Positions 1-6,189 of a stretch of 7,704 nt of DNA are shown here, one piece after another. Origin of the DNA: JAKFFN01 sp036675025 (GTDB lineage: Bacteria; Sumerlaeota; Sumerlaeia; Sumerlaeales; Sumerlaeaceae); the NCBI GenBank assembly GCA_036675025.1, contig JAKFFN010000245.1, positions 1 through 7,704 of the forward strand, written 5' to 3'. Position 1 is the stretch's first letter; every line of letters begins with the position of its first letter. The notes under the pieces were generated by a model. That model had not been told where the DNA came from. It searched no databases and was given only the letters and a program-made list of their open reading frames with translations. The position numbers and the translations under genes were made by a program.

Positions 1-102
1 CTGCACAGAATCGACAACCTTGTCGCCGCTCTTCAGGCTGAATTCCACATCATAAAGATGAGGGCTGTAAGGGTTCCAAAGATTAGGGTTATTGACGGCA
101 AT
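1..102 (-). pseudogene. In-frame continuation of the GH2 gene beyond the premature stop (partial at window edge)
   Basis: Reading the minus strand past the TAA at 103-105 in the same frame gives 34 open codons to the window edge. They include NNPNLWNPYSPHLYD and then a VVDSVQ segment. Family 2 enzymes have exactly such an NPxLWxPxxPxLYD stretch at the end of the immunoglobulin-like domain, just before the catalytic barrel. The gene therefore continues and the stop is a single internal nonsense codon, not a natural end and not a frameshift. Either the gene is decayed, or the base is a sequencing or assembly error, or the codon is read through. The rest of the gene lies left of the window. Confidence 0.75.
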
Positions 103-912
103 TTATTTGTTTTTGCCAACCGCTACGGTCTCCACCTGCGGCGTGCCTTCGCTGCTCTTGATTGACACCTCCGCCTGCTTCACGTCGCCTGCAGCCTCAA
201 CTTTTACAGTCACCTTGCCAGCAGCCGCATCAGGTGTAAACCACACCTTATAGATGTTACCTTCCTTCGGCACCGGCTCCAGCCACACCGTCTGCCAGAT
301 ACCTGTTGTCGGGGTGTACCAGATACCATGCGACTTGGTCACCTGCTTGCCGCGCGGCTGATCACCCTTTTCGGTGGGATCGAAAACTGAAACCTCTACC
401 GTGTTATCGCCGCTTTTCAGCACATCCGTGATATCATAGCTGAACCGGTCATAACCGCCCTGGTGGATTTCATTACCGCCAAGCGTCTTCAGCACCTGCC
501 CGTTAACAGTTACACTGGTCTGCCAATCCACAGCTTCAAAATGCAGCAGCACCCGCTGGTCTTTCCAATCGGCCGGCACGGTAAACGTCCGGCGATAATG
601 CAGATGGTTGGCGCGCTCGCCTACTCCCGAAAGCGCAGACTCCACGGCAAACGGAACCAGGATCTTCTTATCATACTTCGGCTCTTCTGCAAAGGCATTT
701 TCCCGCACGGCCAAATCCCACAGGCCGTTCAGGTTCTGCCACTTCTCGCGCTCCAGCTGCGGCCGCGGATACACCTGCCAGGCGTTCTCCGGCGTTACAT
801 CCTTCGCCCACCGCGTCATTAAAGGTGCCGAGGTAGGAGCCCACTCCGCACCGTGCGCAGCGGCCATAGCCAGCGAAAAGCCCATGGCAATCATCATCCT
901 GTTCAATTTCAT
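103..912 (-). CDS. Secreted glycoside hydrolase family 2 protein (beta-galactosidase/glucuronidase-like), N-terminal part, cut by an in-frame stop
   Basis: Family 2 glycosidases remove beta-linked sugars such as galactose, glucuronate or mannose from glycans; this one would act outside the cytoplasm. Residues 1-22 form a signal peptide (basic start, hydrophobic core, AAAHGA before the likely cleavage site). Residues 60-213 match the jelly-roll sugar-binding domain: NLNGLWD near 60-66, YRRTFTVP near 106-113, VTVNGQ near 134-139, and GIWQTVWLEPV near 204-214. From about 216 the immunoglobulin-like sandwich domain begins. The reading ends after 269 codons at a TAA, whereas whole family members are usually 600-1000 residues, so the (alpha/beta)8 barrel and its two catalytic glutamates are absent from this product. 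The ATG at 910-912 has a GGAG about 11 bases upstream. Substrate cannot be told from this part. The family call is firm; a functional product is doubtful, because without the barrel it could at most bind sugar. Confidence 0.85.
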   Translation of the reverse strand: MKLNRMMIAMGFSLAMAAAHGAEWAPTSAPLMTRWAKDVTPENAWQVYPRPQLEREKWQNLNGLWDLAVRENAFAEEPKYDKKILVPFAVESALSGVGERANHLHYRRTFTVPADWKDQRVLLHFEAVDWQTSVTVNGQVLKTLGGNEIHQGGYDRFSYDITDVLKSGDNTVEVSVFDPTEKGDQPRGKQVTKSHGIWYTPTTGIWQTVWLEPVPKEGNIYKVWFTPDAAAGKVTVKVEAAGDVKQAEVSIKSSEGTPQVETVAVGKNK

Positions 913-939
913 TATCGGGAAAACTCCACAATAGTAATC

Positions 940-955
940 CCCGCATTAAAGCGGG
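940..955 (-). promoter_or_regulatory. Small hairpin in the GH2 leader
   Basis: CCCGC and GCGGG arms flank a 6-base A/T loop, about 28 bases upstream of the GH2 start codon and upstream of its GGAG. In the GH2 messenger this would be a 5-bp GC-rich stem-loop in the 5' leader. It could affect leader stability or be chance; no U-tract follows it on either strand, so it is not an intrinsic terminator. The rest of the 256-bp gap 913-1168 shows no gene I can support, only a second short dyad (GACCA-TATC-TGGTC, 1099-1112) and no convincing promoter. Confidence 0.3.
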
Positions 956-1168
956 ACAAACCAACCCAGGGCAGAAAAAACAACCTCCACCCAGAAAGGC
1001 AATAAGCAACCCATACGTCACGCGTAAAGCCGCGCAAGTGTTTTTTCCTTCAGACTTCATTAGCCAGAAACTTAGATAGGTTACAAACGACAGTTAACGA
1101 CCATATCTGGTCTTCCTCTTTCCTTACTCTTAGCCCTCTGTGCCTATGTGTCAGGCATTTGCTTCTAT

Positions 1169-1990
1169 CTAATGTTCCTCATCCAATTTCGCATGTTCCC
1201 ACCTTGCGTCCATCTCCTCCAGCGTCAGGTCATGCACATGCCGACCCTCCGCCCGCGCGCTCTCCTCGATCCTGGCAAACCGTCGCTGGAACTTCGCGCA
1301 GGTGCTGCGCAGCGCCTCCTCCGCGTCCAGTTCCAGGAACCGCGCCACGTTCACCAGCGTAAACAGCAGATCACCCAATTCGTCATGCGCGTGCCGTTTG
1401 TCCCCCGCCGCCACAGCCTCCTTCAGTTCCCGCGTCTCCTCCGCCACCTTGTCCAGAACCGGCCCCACTTCTTTCCAGTCAAACCCCGTCCGAGCCGCCT
1501 TCTCCTGGATCCGCTGAGCCCTCAGCAGCGCCGGCAGCTCCTTAGGCACGCCGTCCAGCAGTCCCTTCGGCTTCTCATCACTTCCCGCCTCACTAGCCTT
1601 CGCCTTCCGCTCCGCGTGCTTCAGTTTTTCCCAGTTCACCAGCACGTCTTTGGCCGTGTTTGCCTCCACCTCTCCAAACACATGCGGATGCCTGCGCACC
1701 ATTTTCATGGCCGCCGCCTGGCTCACGTCATCTATGGTAAATCGACCAGTTCGCCGCGCCAGCGTACTATGGAACACCACTTGCAAGAGCACGTCGCCAA
1801 GTTCCTCGGCCAAGGCCGTATCATCACCGGAATCAATGGCTTCTAATGCCTCATACGCTTCTTCAATCATATAAGGCTTCAGGCTCTCATGAGTCTGCTC
1901 CAGGTCCCACGGGCAACCCCCGGGCTCCTGCAGGCGCTCCATTATGCGCACAAGTCTTCGGAATGGATCGGTAATATCGTCGTAAACCAT
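1169..1990 (-). CDS. mazG: Nucleoside triphosphate pyrophosphohydrolase MazG
   Basis: MazG hydrolyses nucleoside triphosphates, including non-canonical ones, to the monophosphate and pyrophosphate in the cytoplasm. It serves as a housecleaning enzyme and in Escherichia coli also affects (p)ppGpp levels. The protein has 273 residues, close to the E. coli length of 263, and shows both repeated MazG domains. In the first, CPWDLEQTHESLKPY lies at 26-40, the metal-binding EExxE at 43-47, the ExxD at 63-66 within EELGD, and RHPHVFGE at 100-107. In the second, EExxE lies at 184-188 and ExxD at 204-207 within DELGD. Both sets of acidic residues are intact, so it should be active. The charged linker near 125-145 (KHAERKAKASEAGSDEKPK) is typical of the family. 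The ATG at 1988-1990 begins just before the conserved first helix; only a weak AAGTGA precedes it. It is transcribed divergently from the membrane protein gene at 2195 and is not clearly in an operon with the GH2 gene 256 bp downstream. Confidence 0.96.
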   Translation of the reverse strand: MVYDDITDPFRRLVRIMERLQEPGGCPWDLEQTHESLKPYMIEEAYEALEAIDSGDDTALAEELGDVLLQVVFHSTLARRTGRFTIDDVSQAAAMKMVRRHPHVFGEVEANTAKDVLVNWEKLKHAERKAKASEAGSDEKPKGLLDGVPKELPALLRAQRIQEKAARTGFDWKEVGPVLDKVAEETRELKEAVAAGDKRHAHDELGDLLFTLVNVARFLELDAEEALRSTCAKFQRRFARIEESARAEGRHVHDLTLEEMDARWEHAKLDEEH

Positions 1991-2055
1991 GTCACTTACT
2001 ATGCAAAACCACAGCCGAACAGACTATAAAGCGAAAACAGCCGCTTATGATATTT

Positions 2056-2089
2056 TCGTGCACGTGCGCGGGTCTCGTGCACATGCACG
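2056..2089. repeat. Tandem palindromic 15-mer repeat, candidate operator between mazG and the ligase-like gene
   Basis: Two 15-base copies, TCGTGCACGTGCGCG (2056-2070) and TCGTGCACATGCACG (2075-2089), match at 13 of 15 positions and repeat every 19 bases. Each copy is itself dyad-symmetric: the second is CGTGCA-CA-TGCACG with perfect 6-base arms, and the first has the same arms with one G:T mismatch. Two palindromes on nearly the same DNA face in a divergent spacer are the usual layout of a dimeric repressor or activator site. A TATGAT hexamer at 2046-2051 on the plus strand could be a -10 element that places the start of the rightward transcript inside the first copy, but no good -35 accompanies it. 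The rest of the 204-bp spacer holds no gene. Confidence 0.5.
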
Positions 2090-2194
2090 GTTTCTGACCA
2101 AAAACTTTGCACCCCCTGGTTTAAACTCGGCACAGACCCCGCCCCCCACCTTTTCCTTGCTATCCCCGCGCACCCAAAGGCTGATTTCGACCCT

Positions 2195-4240
2195 GTGAAC
2201 AGCCGAATCCTAAAACTCTGGCGCGAACATCCCTTCGCGCTTCTGACCGAAATTGCCATATTTGTGGCTTTCGCTGTCTCTCTCTACGTAATCGCCAACC
2301 TGGAAACCATCGTAAGCGCCTGGGCCATGCTCCCGCATATCCTGTGCAATGGCGTGCTCGTCACTCTGATCGCTCGCCATCGCCTCCTCAGGCGCCCGGC
2401 CATGTACTGGAACCATTTCGACTTCTTTGTAGCCCTCATCTTCCTCTATTTTATCGCCAACGTCTATTACAGCGAAGTCCGCGCGATCAGCTGGCAGACC
2501 AGCGCCTTGTATCTCGACTCCCTTGCAGCCTACCTTATGGGCCGAATGCTGTTTTACCATCGCGTACGCAGCTACGCCCTTGTGCTCACCGCAGCCCTCC
2601 TGATTTCGTGGTTGGGGCTATATGCAAACAGCCATCAGGCGCGGGAACTGGAAAAAAGCTTTCACGCGCAGGCAACCCAACTGGAGTCCAGCCCGCCGGC
2701 GGGCATGGACGCCGATGAAGCACAGCGCGCAGCCGATGCGCTCTATCAGAAGGCCGAATACCAGGACGGCGTGGCTATCCGCTATGAACCCATCAAGCGC
2801 GCCTACCTGCTCCTGATGATTTTCTGGGTGCTCTCGCTGCCTTTCCTCTGGCTCGAGCGCCCCTCGCGCCTTGCCTTTCTGATCTACACGGGCGGCATAG
2901 TCGGACTGTATGTTTTCTACGCACTTGGCCGTCTTGCCTGGGCGCTAGGCGGCGAAGAGGTTGTCGGCGAAGTCGTCACGCGAAACGCCAAGTTTGAAAG
3001 CTTGCGCACCGCCATGCGCATATTTAAAAGCTACCCGGTAACCGGCGGCGGACTCGGCACGTTCCCCGCACTTTTTGATGCCTACCGCCTTACTCCCGCC
3101 GCCCCCTACGGCACGGGTTTTAACGCCTTTGTCTACGCCGCGGTAGAAACCGGCGTCATCGGTGTACTCCTCTTGCTTTACTTGGTCCTGCGCCTGCCGC
3201 TGCATGTGGCCCGCCGCTGGAAACTGTTCCCGAATCCGCGCCTGCGCCTGGCCGTTACAGTTCACCTGATTTTCTTTATCCTGTTCGCCATCCAGGGTTT
3301 TCATGATGCCGATATTTTCCACCCGGCCGTCTGGTTCCCAGTCTGGGCCATCACCGGTGCATTTATCAGTCTCGTGATGGTGCGCGATCCCATCCGCGTA
3401 TTTGATTCGCTGCTACCCGCCGGGCGCGCAAGTGATCCCCAGGTTGCGCACCGCCGGGTGATCTACTCCACCGGCGCCGGATGGTTCGGCCGCACTCCCC
3501 TGGCCAAGCTGCCGCGCCCTAAGATTTCCATCTTCCGCCGCCTTGGTCTTACGCAGCTGACTTTTACCATCTTTCTGACCGCACTACTCCTCGCAATCAC
3601 AGCGCTTGAGTTCGCCCCCTACCTGGGTCGCCATTTTGCAACGCTTCATGAAGCAGACCGCCCAGACCTCACATCCGAACAGCGCAAACAGGCCCTGGCG
3701 TCGCAGGAATATGGCGAAGACCTCCAGCGCGCCATTCGCGTATATCCGCTGGATTCTCACACCTGGTCAAACCTGGCCACTCACTACGAAGCACGCATCG
3801 GCGAGCCACTGGAAATCTACCAGTACTCAGACCGTATCGAAGCCGCCTACAAACAGGCAATGGAACTCAACCCCTACCGCCCTGATCTTTACGAAAAGCT
3901 CTACTTTCTCTACCGCGACATCAACCGTCAGGGTGATGCTCTCGATATTATGAAAGAAGGCGTACAGACCAACCCAAATCAGCTGATTCTGCGCCTGCTG
4001 CTCATCCGCGAGCTGGAGCGTTTGGGCAATTACCCCCTCGCCACCTACCACGTAAAGCAGGCCCTTTTCACCATCGCGCCGGATGAAACCGAACTCTACC
4101 TGCGCCTCGCCGAACTGTACGAAATCCAGGGCCAATACACCGACGCCAAGCTCTACTACCTCTACGCAAAACAGGTAGTGCCAGCAACCCCCGCCACCAC
4201 ATCGCGCCTGCAAAGGTTGGAAGAACGCCTGGGTATGTAA
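2195..4240 (+). CDS. O-antigen ligase/polymerase-like polytopic membrane protein with C-terminal TPR domain
   Basis: O-antigen ligase family proteins (WaaL, Wzy and relatives) transfer or polymerise lipid-linked glycans on the outer face of the inner membrane. This 681-residue protein has hydrophobic segments near 14-36, 42-60, 75-91, 101-118, 124-143, 203-220, 226-250, 305-326, 350-370, 376-396 and 449-470. The family signature is visible at 264-280 (MRIFKSYPVTGGGLGTF) and 299-316, where FNAFVYAAVETGVIGVLL replaces the usual HNxxLxxxxExGxxG; the typical histidine is thus Phe-Asn here. A soluble stretch (about 145-200) separates membrane halves. From about 515 to the end come TPR-like helical pairs, for example 548-580 and 631-663, suited to binding a protein partner. 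The start is GTG; an AAAGG lies 14 bases upstream, and later starts would remove the first membrane helix. Exact glycan or protein substrate is unknown, and no other polysaccharide genes lie in the window. Confidence 0.82.
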   Translation: MNSRILKLWREHPFALLTEIAIFVAFAVSLYVIANLETIVSAWAMLPHILCNGVLVTLIARHRLLRRPAMYWNHFDFFVALIFLYFIANVYYSEVRAISWQTSALYLDSLAAYLMGRMLFYHRVRSYALVLTAALLISWLGLYANSHQARELEKSFHAQATQLESSPPAGMDADEAQRAADALYQKAEYQDGVAIRYEPIKRAYLLLMIFWVLSLPFLWLERPSRLAFLIYTGGIVGLYVFYALGRLAWALGGEEVVGEVVTRNAKFESLRTAMRIFKSYPVTGGGLGTFPALFDAYRLTPAAPYGTGFNAFVYAAVETGVIGVLLLLYLVLRLPLHVARRWKLFPNPRLRLAVTVHLIFFILFAIQGFHDADIFHPAVWFPVWAITGAFISLVMVRDPIRVFDSLLPAGRASDPQVAHRRVIYSTGAGWFGRTPLAKLPRPKISIFRRLGLTQLTFTIFLTALLLAITALEFAPYLGRHFATLHEADRPDLTSEQRKQALASQEYGEDLQRAIRVYPLDSHTWSNLATHYEARIGEPLEIYQYSDRIEAAYKQAMELNPYRPDLYEKLYFLYRDINRQGDALDIMKEGVQTNPNQLILRLLLIRELERLGNYPLATYHVKQALFTIAPDETELYLRLAELYEIQGQYTDAKLYYLYAKQVVPATPATTSRLQRLEERLGM

Positions 4241-4249
4241 CATCGTCTT

Positions 4250-4283
4250 AAAAAAAAGTGGCCCTTGCCGAAGCAGAGGGGCC
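4250..4283 (-). terminator. Intrinsic terminator oriented to the minus strand
   Basis: Read on the minus strand, a GC-rich stem with GGCCC and GGGCC arms encloses TGC-TTCG-GCA, a stable UUCG-capped inner stem. Two bases later comes a run of eight T (plus-strand A run at 4250-4257). That is the standard layout of a factor-independent terminator for leftward transcription. On the plus strand the hairpin is followed by G residues and has no T-tract, so it does not end the 2195-4240 gene in the canonical way. No minus-strand gene to its right is visible in this window. Confidence 0.65.
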
Positions 4284-4291
4284 GGGGGGGG

Positions 4292-4310
4292 CCGGAGATG
4301 CTATCTCCGG
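4292..4310. repeat. Perfect 8-bp inverted repeat (hairpin)
   Basis: CCGGAGAT and ATCTCCGG arms flank the 3-base loop GCT, directly to the right of the terminator-like hairpin and separated from it by a run of eight G (4284-4291). It has no adjacent T-tract on the plus strand. It could stabilise the 3' end of the upstream messenger, assist termination of rightward transcription, or be the remnant of a composite terminator block. Confidence 0.6.
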
Positions 4311-4343
4311 GGATGTATCTATAGTGAAATACAGTATGTTCTA

Positions 4344-4359
4344 ACTTGATTATTCAAGT
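4344..4359. promoter_or_regulatory. AT-rich inverted repeat upstream of the NYN gene, candidate operator
   Basis: ACTTGA and TCAAGT form perfect 6-base arms around TTAT, 20 bases before the ATG at 4380. The position overlaps where a promoter or leader would sit, so it is a plausible binding site for a regulator of the NYN gene. I see no convincing -35/-10 pair. Only a weak GGAAAG (4360-4365) serves as ribosome binding site. Chance occurrence is possible at this length. Confidence 0.3.
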
Positions 4360-4379
4360 GGAAAGTTCCCAGTAGCCCG

Positions 4380-4997
4380 ATGTTCACGCAACGAGTCACA
4401 GTATACATCGACGGCTTTAATCTTTACTATTCCATGAGACGGAAACAGTGGTACCGCTATTATTGGCTGGATCTAGTAAGGCTTTCTCGTGATTTAATAA
4501 ACTCCAATCAGCAGTTAGTTGCCGTGAAGTACTTTTCTGCTCGTATTTCGAAACCGGAACATAAGCGGAGAAACCAGCAGGCTTACCTGGAGGCCCTTGA
4601 GACTCTTCCTCTGGCACAAATCATCTACGGGCAGTTTAAGGGCGAGGACAACCTTTGCTGTCGCTGCGGGATGTCCACTGGGCTGAAAGAAAAGATGACG
4701 GATGTTAACATCAGCGTACAAATGATAAAGGATGCGCTGGAGGACAAGTATGATGTTGCATTGCTAGTTTCGGGCGACAGCGACCAGATACCAACCATAA
4801 ACGCGATTAAGGAACTGACAAAGGGCGCAAAGCGGGTTGCCGTAGCGTTTCCTCCGGCTGACTTTCGCTCAAAAGAGCTTAAAGCTGCTGCAGATTATAG
4901 TTTTAAGATTACCGAGAACAAGTTCATGCGGAATCAGTTGCCAAGTGAGATTCTGAAAAAAGATGGTTACATTTTAGTCCGGCCCGCTAAGTGGTAA
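4380..4997 (+). CDS. NYN domain (PIN-like, LabA/DUF88-type) putative ribonuclease
   Basis: NYN proteins are metal-dependent nucleases of the PIN/FLAP superfamily and are usually thought to act on RNA in the cytoplasm. The 205-residue product shows the first acidic motif in VYIDGFNLYYS (D11), the second in KMTDVNISVQMIKDALEDKYD (D108, with D118 and D125), and the third in ALLVSGDSDQIP (D133, D135). It ends the domain with the KRVAVAFPP strand near 151-159. All expected acidic positions are present, so it should be catalytically competent. A CCRC cluster (C93, C94, C96) sits just before the second motif, where some relatives carry cysteines. The length is that of a stand-alone NYN protein without extra domains. 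Its base composition is visibly lower in G+C than its neighbours (25 of 60 in 4381-4440, against 33 of 60 in 4081-4140) and it lacks their C-ending codon preference, which suggests acquisition by transfer. The RNA target is unknown. The following 140 bases contain only a short dyad AGTTC-TAA-GAACT (5023-5035). Confidence 0.88.
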   Translation: MFTQRVTVYIDGFNLYYSMRRKQWYRYYWLDLVRLSRDLINSNQQLVAVKYFSARISKPEHKRRNQQAYLEALETLPLAQIIYGQFKGEDNLCCRCGMSTGLKEKMTDVNISVQMIKDALEDKYDVALLVSGDSDQIPTINAIKELTKGAKRVAVAFPPADFRSKELKAAADYSFKITENKFMRNQLPSEILKKDGYILVRPAKW

Positions 4998-5137
4998 AAA
5001 CCATTATTGGGGACGGCTGATTAGTTCTAAGAACTGCTATTAATGTTCACTCAATTAGTACCGCCGTTTTGCCAATTGCGTTATCAGCGCATTACCTGCT
5101 TGCTTTTTTGCGCCGCACTTGCTTTCTCTTAGCAGTA

Positions 5138-5902
5138 ATGAACACCACGCCCATCAGCACCCCCGGCAATCCCACCACCCCCGCTAATCCCGGGTGGTTT
5201 GCCACTACCCACTGGTCTCTCGTTGTCTCCGCCGGACGCGATTCCGATCCCGCGCGCAGCCGCGCCGCCATGCAGACCCTCTGCGAAAACTACTGGCAGC
5301 CCCTCTATAGCTACGTACGTCGCCGCGGCCACTCCCCTGACGACGCGCAGGACCTCACCCAGGAATTTTTCACCCGCCTCCTCGAAAACAACCGTTTCGC
5401 CCGCGCCGATCAATCCCGCGGAAAATTCCGGTCATTCCTTCTCAGTTCCCTCAAAAACTTCCTGTCAGACGAATGGGACAAGGCCCACGCCAAAAAACGC
5501 GGTGGCGGCATCCAGCCCTGCAGTCTCCAGTTCGACGACGGCGAACGCACCTATGAGTTGGAGCCCGTCAACAACGTGACCCCCGAGCAGATCTTCGAAC
5601 GCCGCTGGGCCCTCACCCTGCTCGATAACGTGCTCCAGAAACTTAAGGCCGAGCACGAACAATCTGGCAAAGCCGACCTTTTTGCGGCGCTCAGTCCGTG
5701 CCTCGTTGGCGAACGTACCGCCCAGCCCTACGCGGAGCTCGCCGACCGCCTTGGCCTCACTGAAGGCGCCATCAAAACCACCGTTCACCGCCTTCGCACT
5801 CGATACCGCGAACTCCTCCGGCAGGAAATTGCCAACACCGTGGCCACTCCCAAAGAAATCGACGAAGAACTCACCTACCTGCTAACAGTCCTCAGCCGCT
5901 AG
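5138..5902 (+). CDS. ECF-like RNA polymerase sigma-70 family factor, kinase-associated type
   Basis: Alternative sigma factors direct RNA polymerase to special promoters. This 254-residue protein begins with the FATTHWSLV segment (21-29) seen in kinase-linked sigma factors of Verrucomicrobiota, Planctomycetota and Acidobacteriota. Region 2 covers about 45-115: YWQPLYSYVRRRG, then SPDDAQDLTQEFFTRLLE as region 2.2 and RGKFRSFLLSSLKNFL as region 2.3/2.4. A long linker (KKRGGG to about 185) leads to region 4, with the helix-turn-helix YAELADRLGLTEGAIKTTVHRL near 188-209 and the RYRELLRQEIA helix after it. In region 2.2 the usual DAED reads DAQD, with T74 right beside it. I chose the ATG at 5138; an in-frame TTG at 5069 would add 23 residues unlike the family. 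No clear Shine-Dalgarno precedes either. The kinase gene 287 bp downstream on the same strand is the likely regulator, and no anti-sigma gene is present. Confidence 0.9.
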   Translation: MNTTPISTPGNPTTPANPGWFATTHWSLVVSAGRDSDPARSRAAMQTLCENYWQPLYSYVRRRGHSPDDAQDLTQEFFTRLLENNRFARADQSRGKFRSFLLSSLKNFLSDEWDKAHAKKRGGGIQPCSLQFDDGERTYELEPVNNVTPEQIFERRWALTLLDNVLQKLKAEHEQSGKADLFAALSPCLVGERTAQPYAELADRLGLTEGAIKTTVHRLRTRYRELLRQEIANTVATPKEIDEELTYLLTVLSR

Positions 5903-5922
5903 TTATACACTTGCCGTAAAAC

Positions 5923-5933
5923 CCAAGACTTGG
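5923..5933. repeat. Short dyad CCAAG-A-CTTGG after the sigma gene
   Basis: Perfect 5-base arms around one central base lie 21 bases past the sigma-factor stop codon. The one-base centre makes it unsuitable as an RNA hairpin as it stands, so it would be a DNA-binding dyad if functional. No T-tract follows, so it is not an intrinsic terminator. Confidence 0.25.
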
Positions 5934-6002
5934 TTCCGTGAGTCTCAAACGCGAACAACTCTTTTGGTTACTCAGTAAAGATGCGAACCGTGCCGGGTAC
6001 CG

Positions 6003-6016
6003 CGGAATTTATTCCG
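6003..6016. promoter_or_regulatory. Inverted repeat CGGAAT-TT-ATTCCG in the sigma-kinase spacer, candidate operator
   Basis: Perfect 6-base arms around TT lie 174 bases before the kinase start codon. The 287-bp spacer 5903-6189 is long for two genes expected to work together, so the kinase may have its own promoter, and this dyad is the clearest candidate control site in it. The same spacer has a 9-base direct repeat TCTCTCGCT at 6133-6141 and 6148-6156. I see no convincing coding sequence in the spacer. Confidence 0.35.
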
Positions 6017-6178
6017 TAAAGTCCAACCCAGAACGCACCGCCCAAACTCAAAAACCTGCCCCAAAACACCAGACCGCCATTCGACCATATCCCAACTGGA
6101 TATCAAGTTTATCACAATTTGTCATTTTCTCATCTCTCGCTGAAACCTCTCTCGCTTTTCTCCTTAGCAGGGTATGAA

Positions 6179-6185
6179 AGAGGAG
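6179..6185 (+). promoter_or_regulatory. Strong ribosome binding site of the kinase gene
   Basis: AGAGGAG ends four bases before the ATG at 6190. It is the best Shine-Dalgarno match in the window and fixes the kinase start, so that the cysteines of the zinc ribbon at residues 17-37 are included. An ATG at 6174 lies in another frame and is not supported. Confidence 0.8.
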
Positions 6186-6189
6186 AAAC

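Noticed and set aside
671..1060. Minus-strand reading frame starting upstream of the GH2 gene and overlapping it
   Set aside because: Most of it is an alternate frame of the GH2 coding region; the upstream part is Cys/Gly/Leu-rich with no recognisable domain or ribosome binding site.
1099..1112. GACCA-TATC-TGGTC hairpin as mazG terminator
   Set aside because: It lies on the downstream side of mazG, but no T-tract follows in the minus-strand direction; too weak to call.
1148..1846. Long plus-strand frame opposite mazG
   Set aside because: It is the antisense of a clear mazG; the His/Arg/Leu/Pro-rich translation is typical of a shadow frame.
5087..5113. GCGCA...TGCGC arms around a T-run as a terminator for the NYN gene
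   Set aside because: The T-run lies inside the loop rather than after the stem, and the arms are short; not an intrinsic terminator layout.
5069..5137. N-terminal extension of the sigma factor from a TTG start
   Set aside because: The 23 extra residues are hydrophobic and unlike the family, TTG is a poor start, and the ATG at 5138 puts the FATTHWSLV segment at the usual distance from the start.
5938..6177. Small 79-codon GTG-start frame in the sigma-kinase spacer
   Set aside because: No ribosome binding site, no recognisable domain, unusual composition, and it runs through the candidate control dyad.
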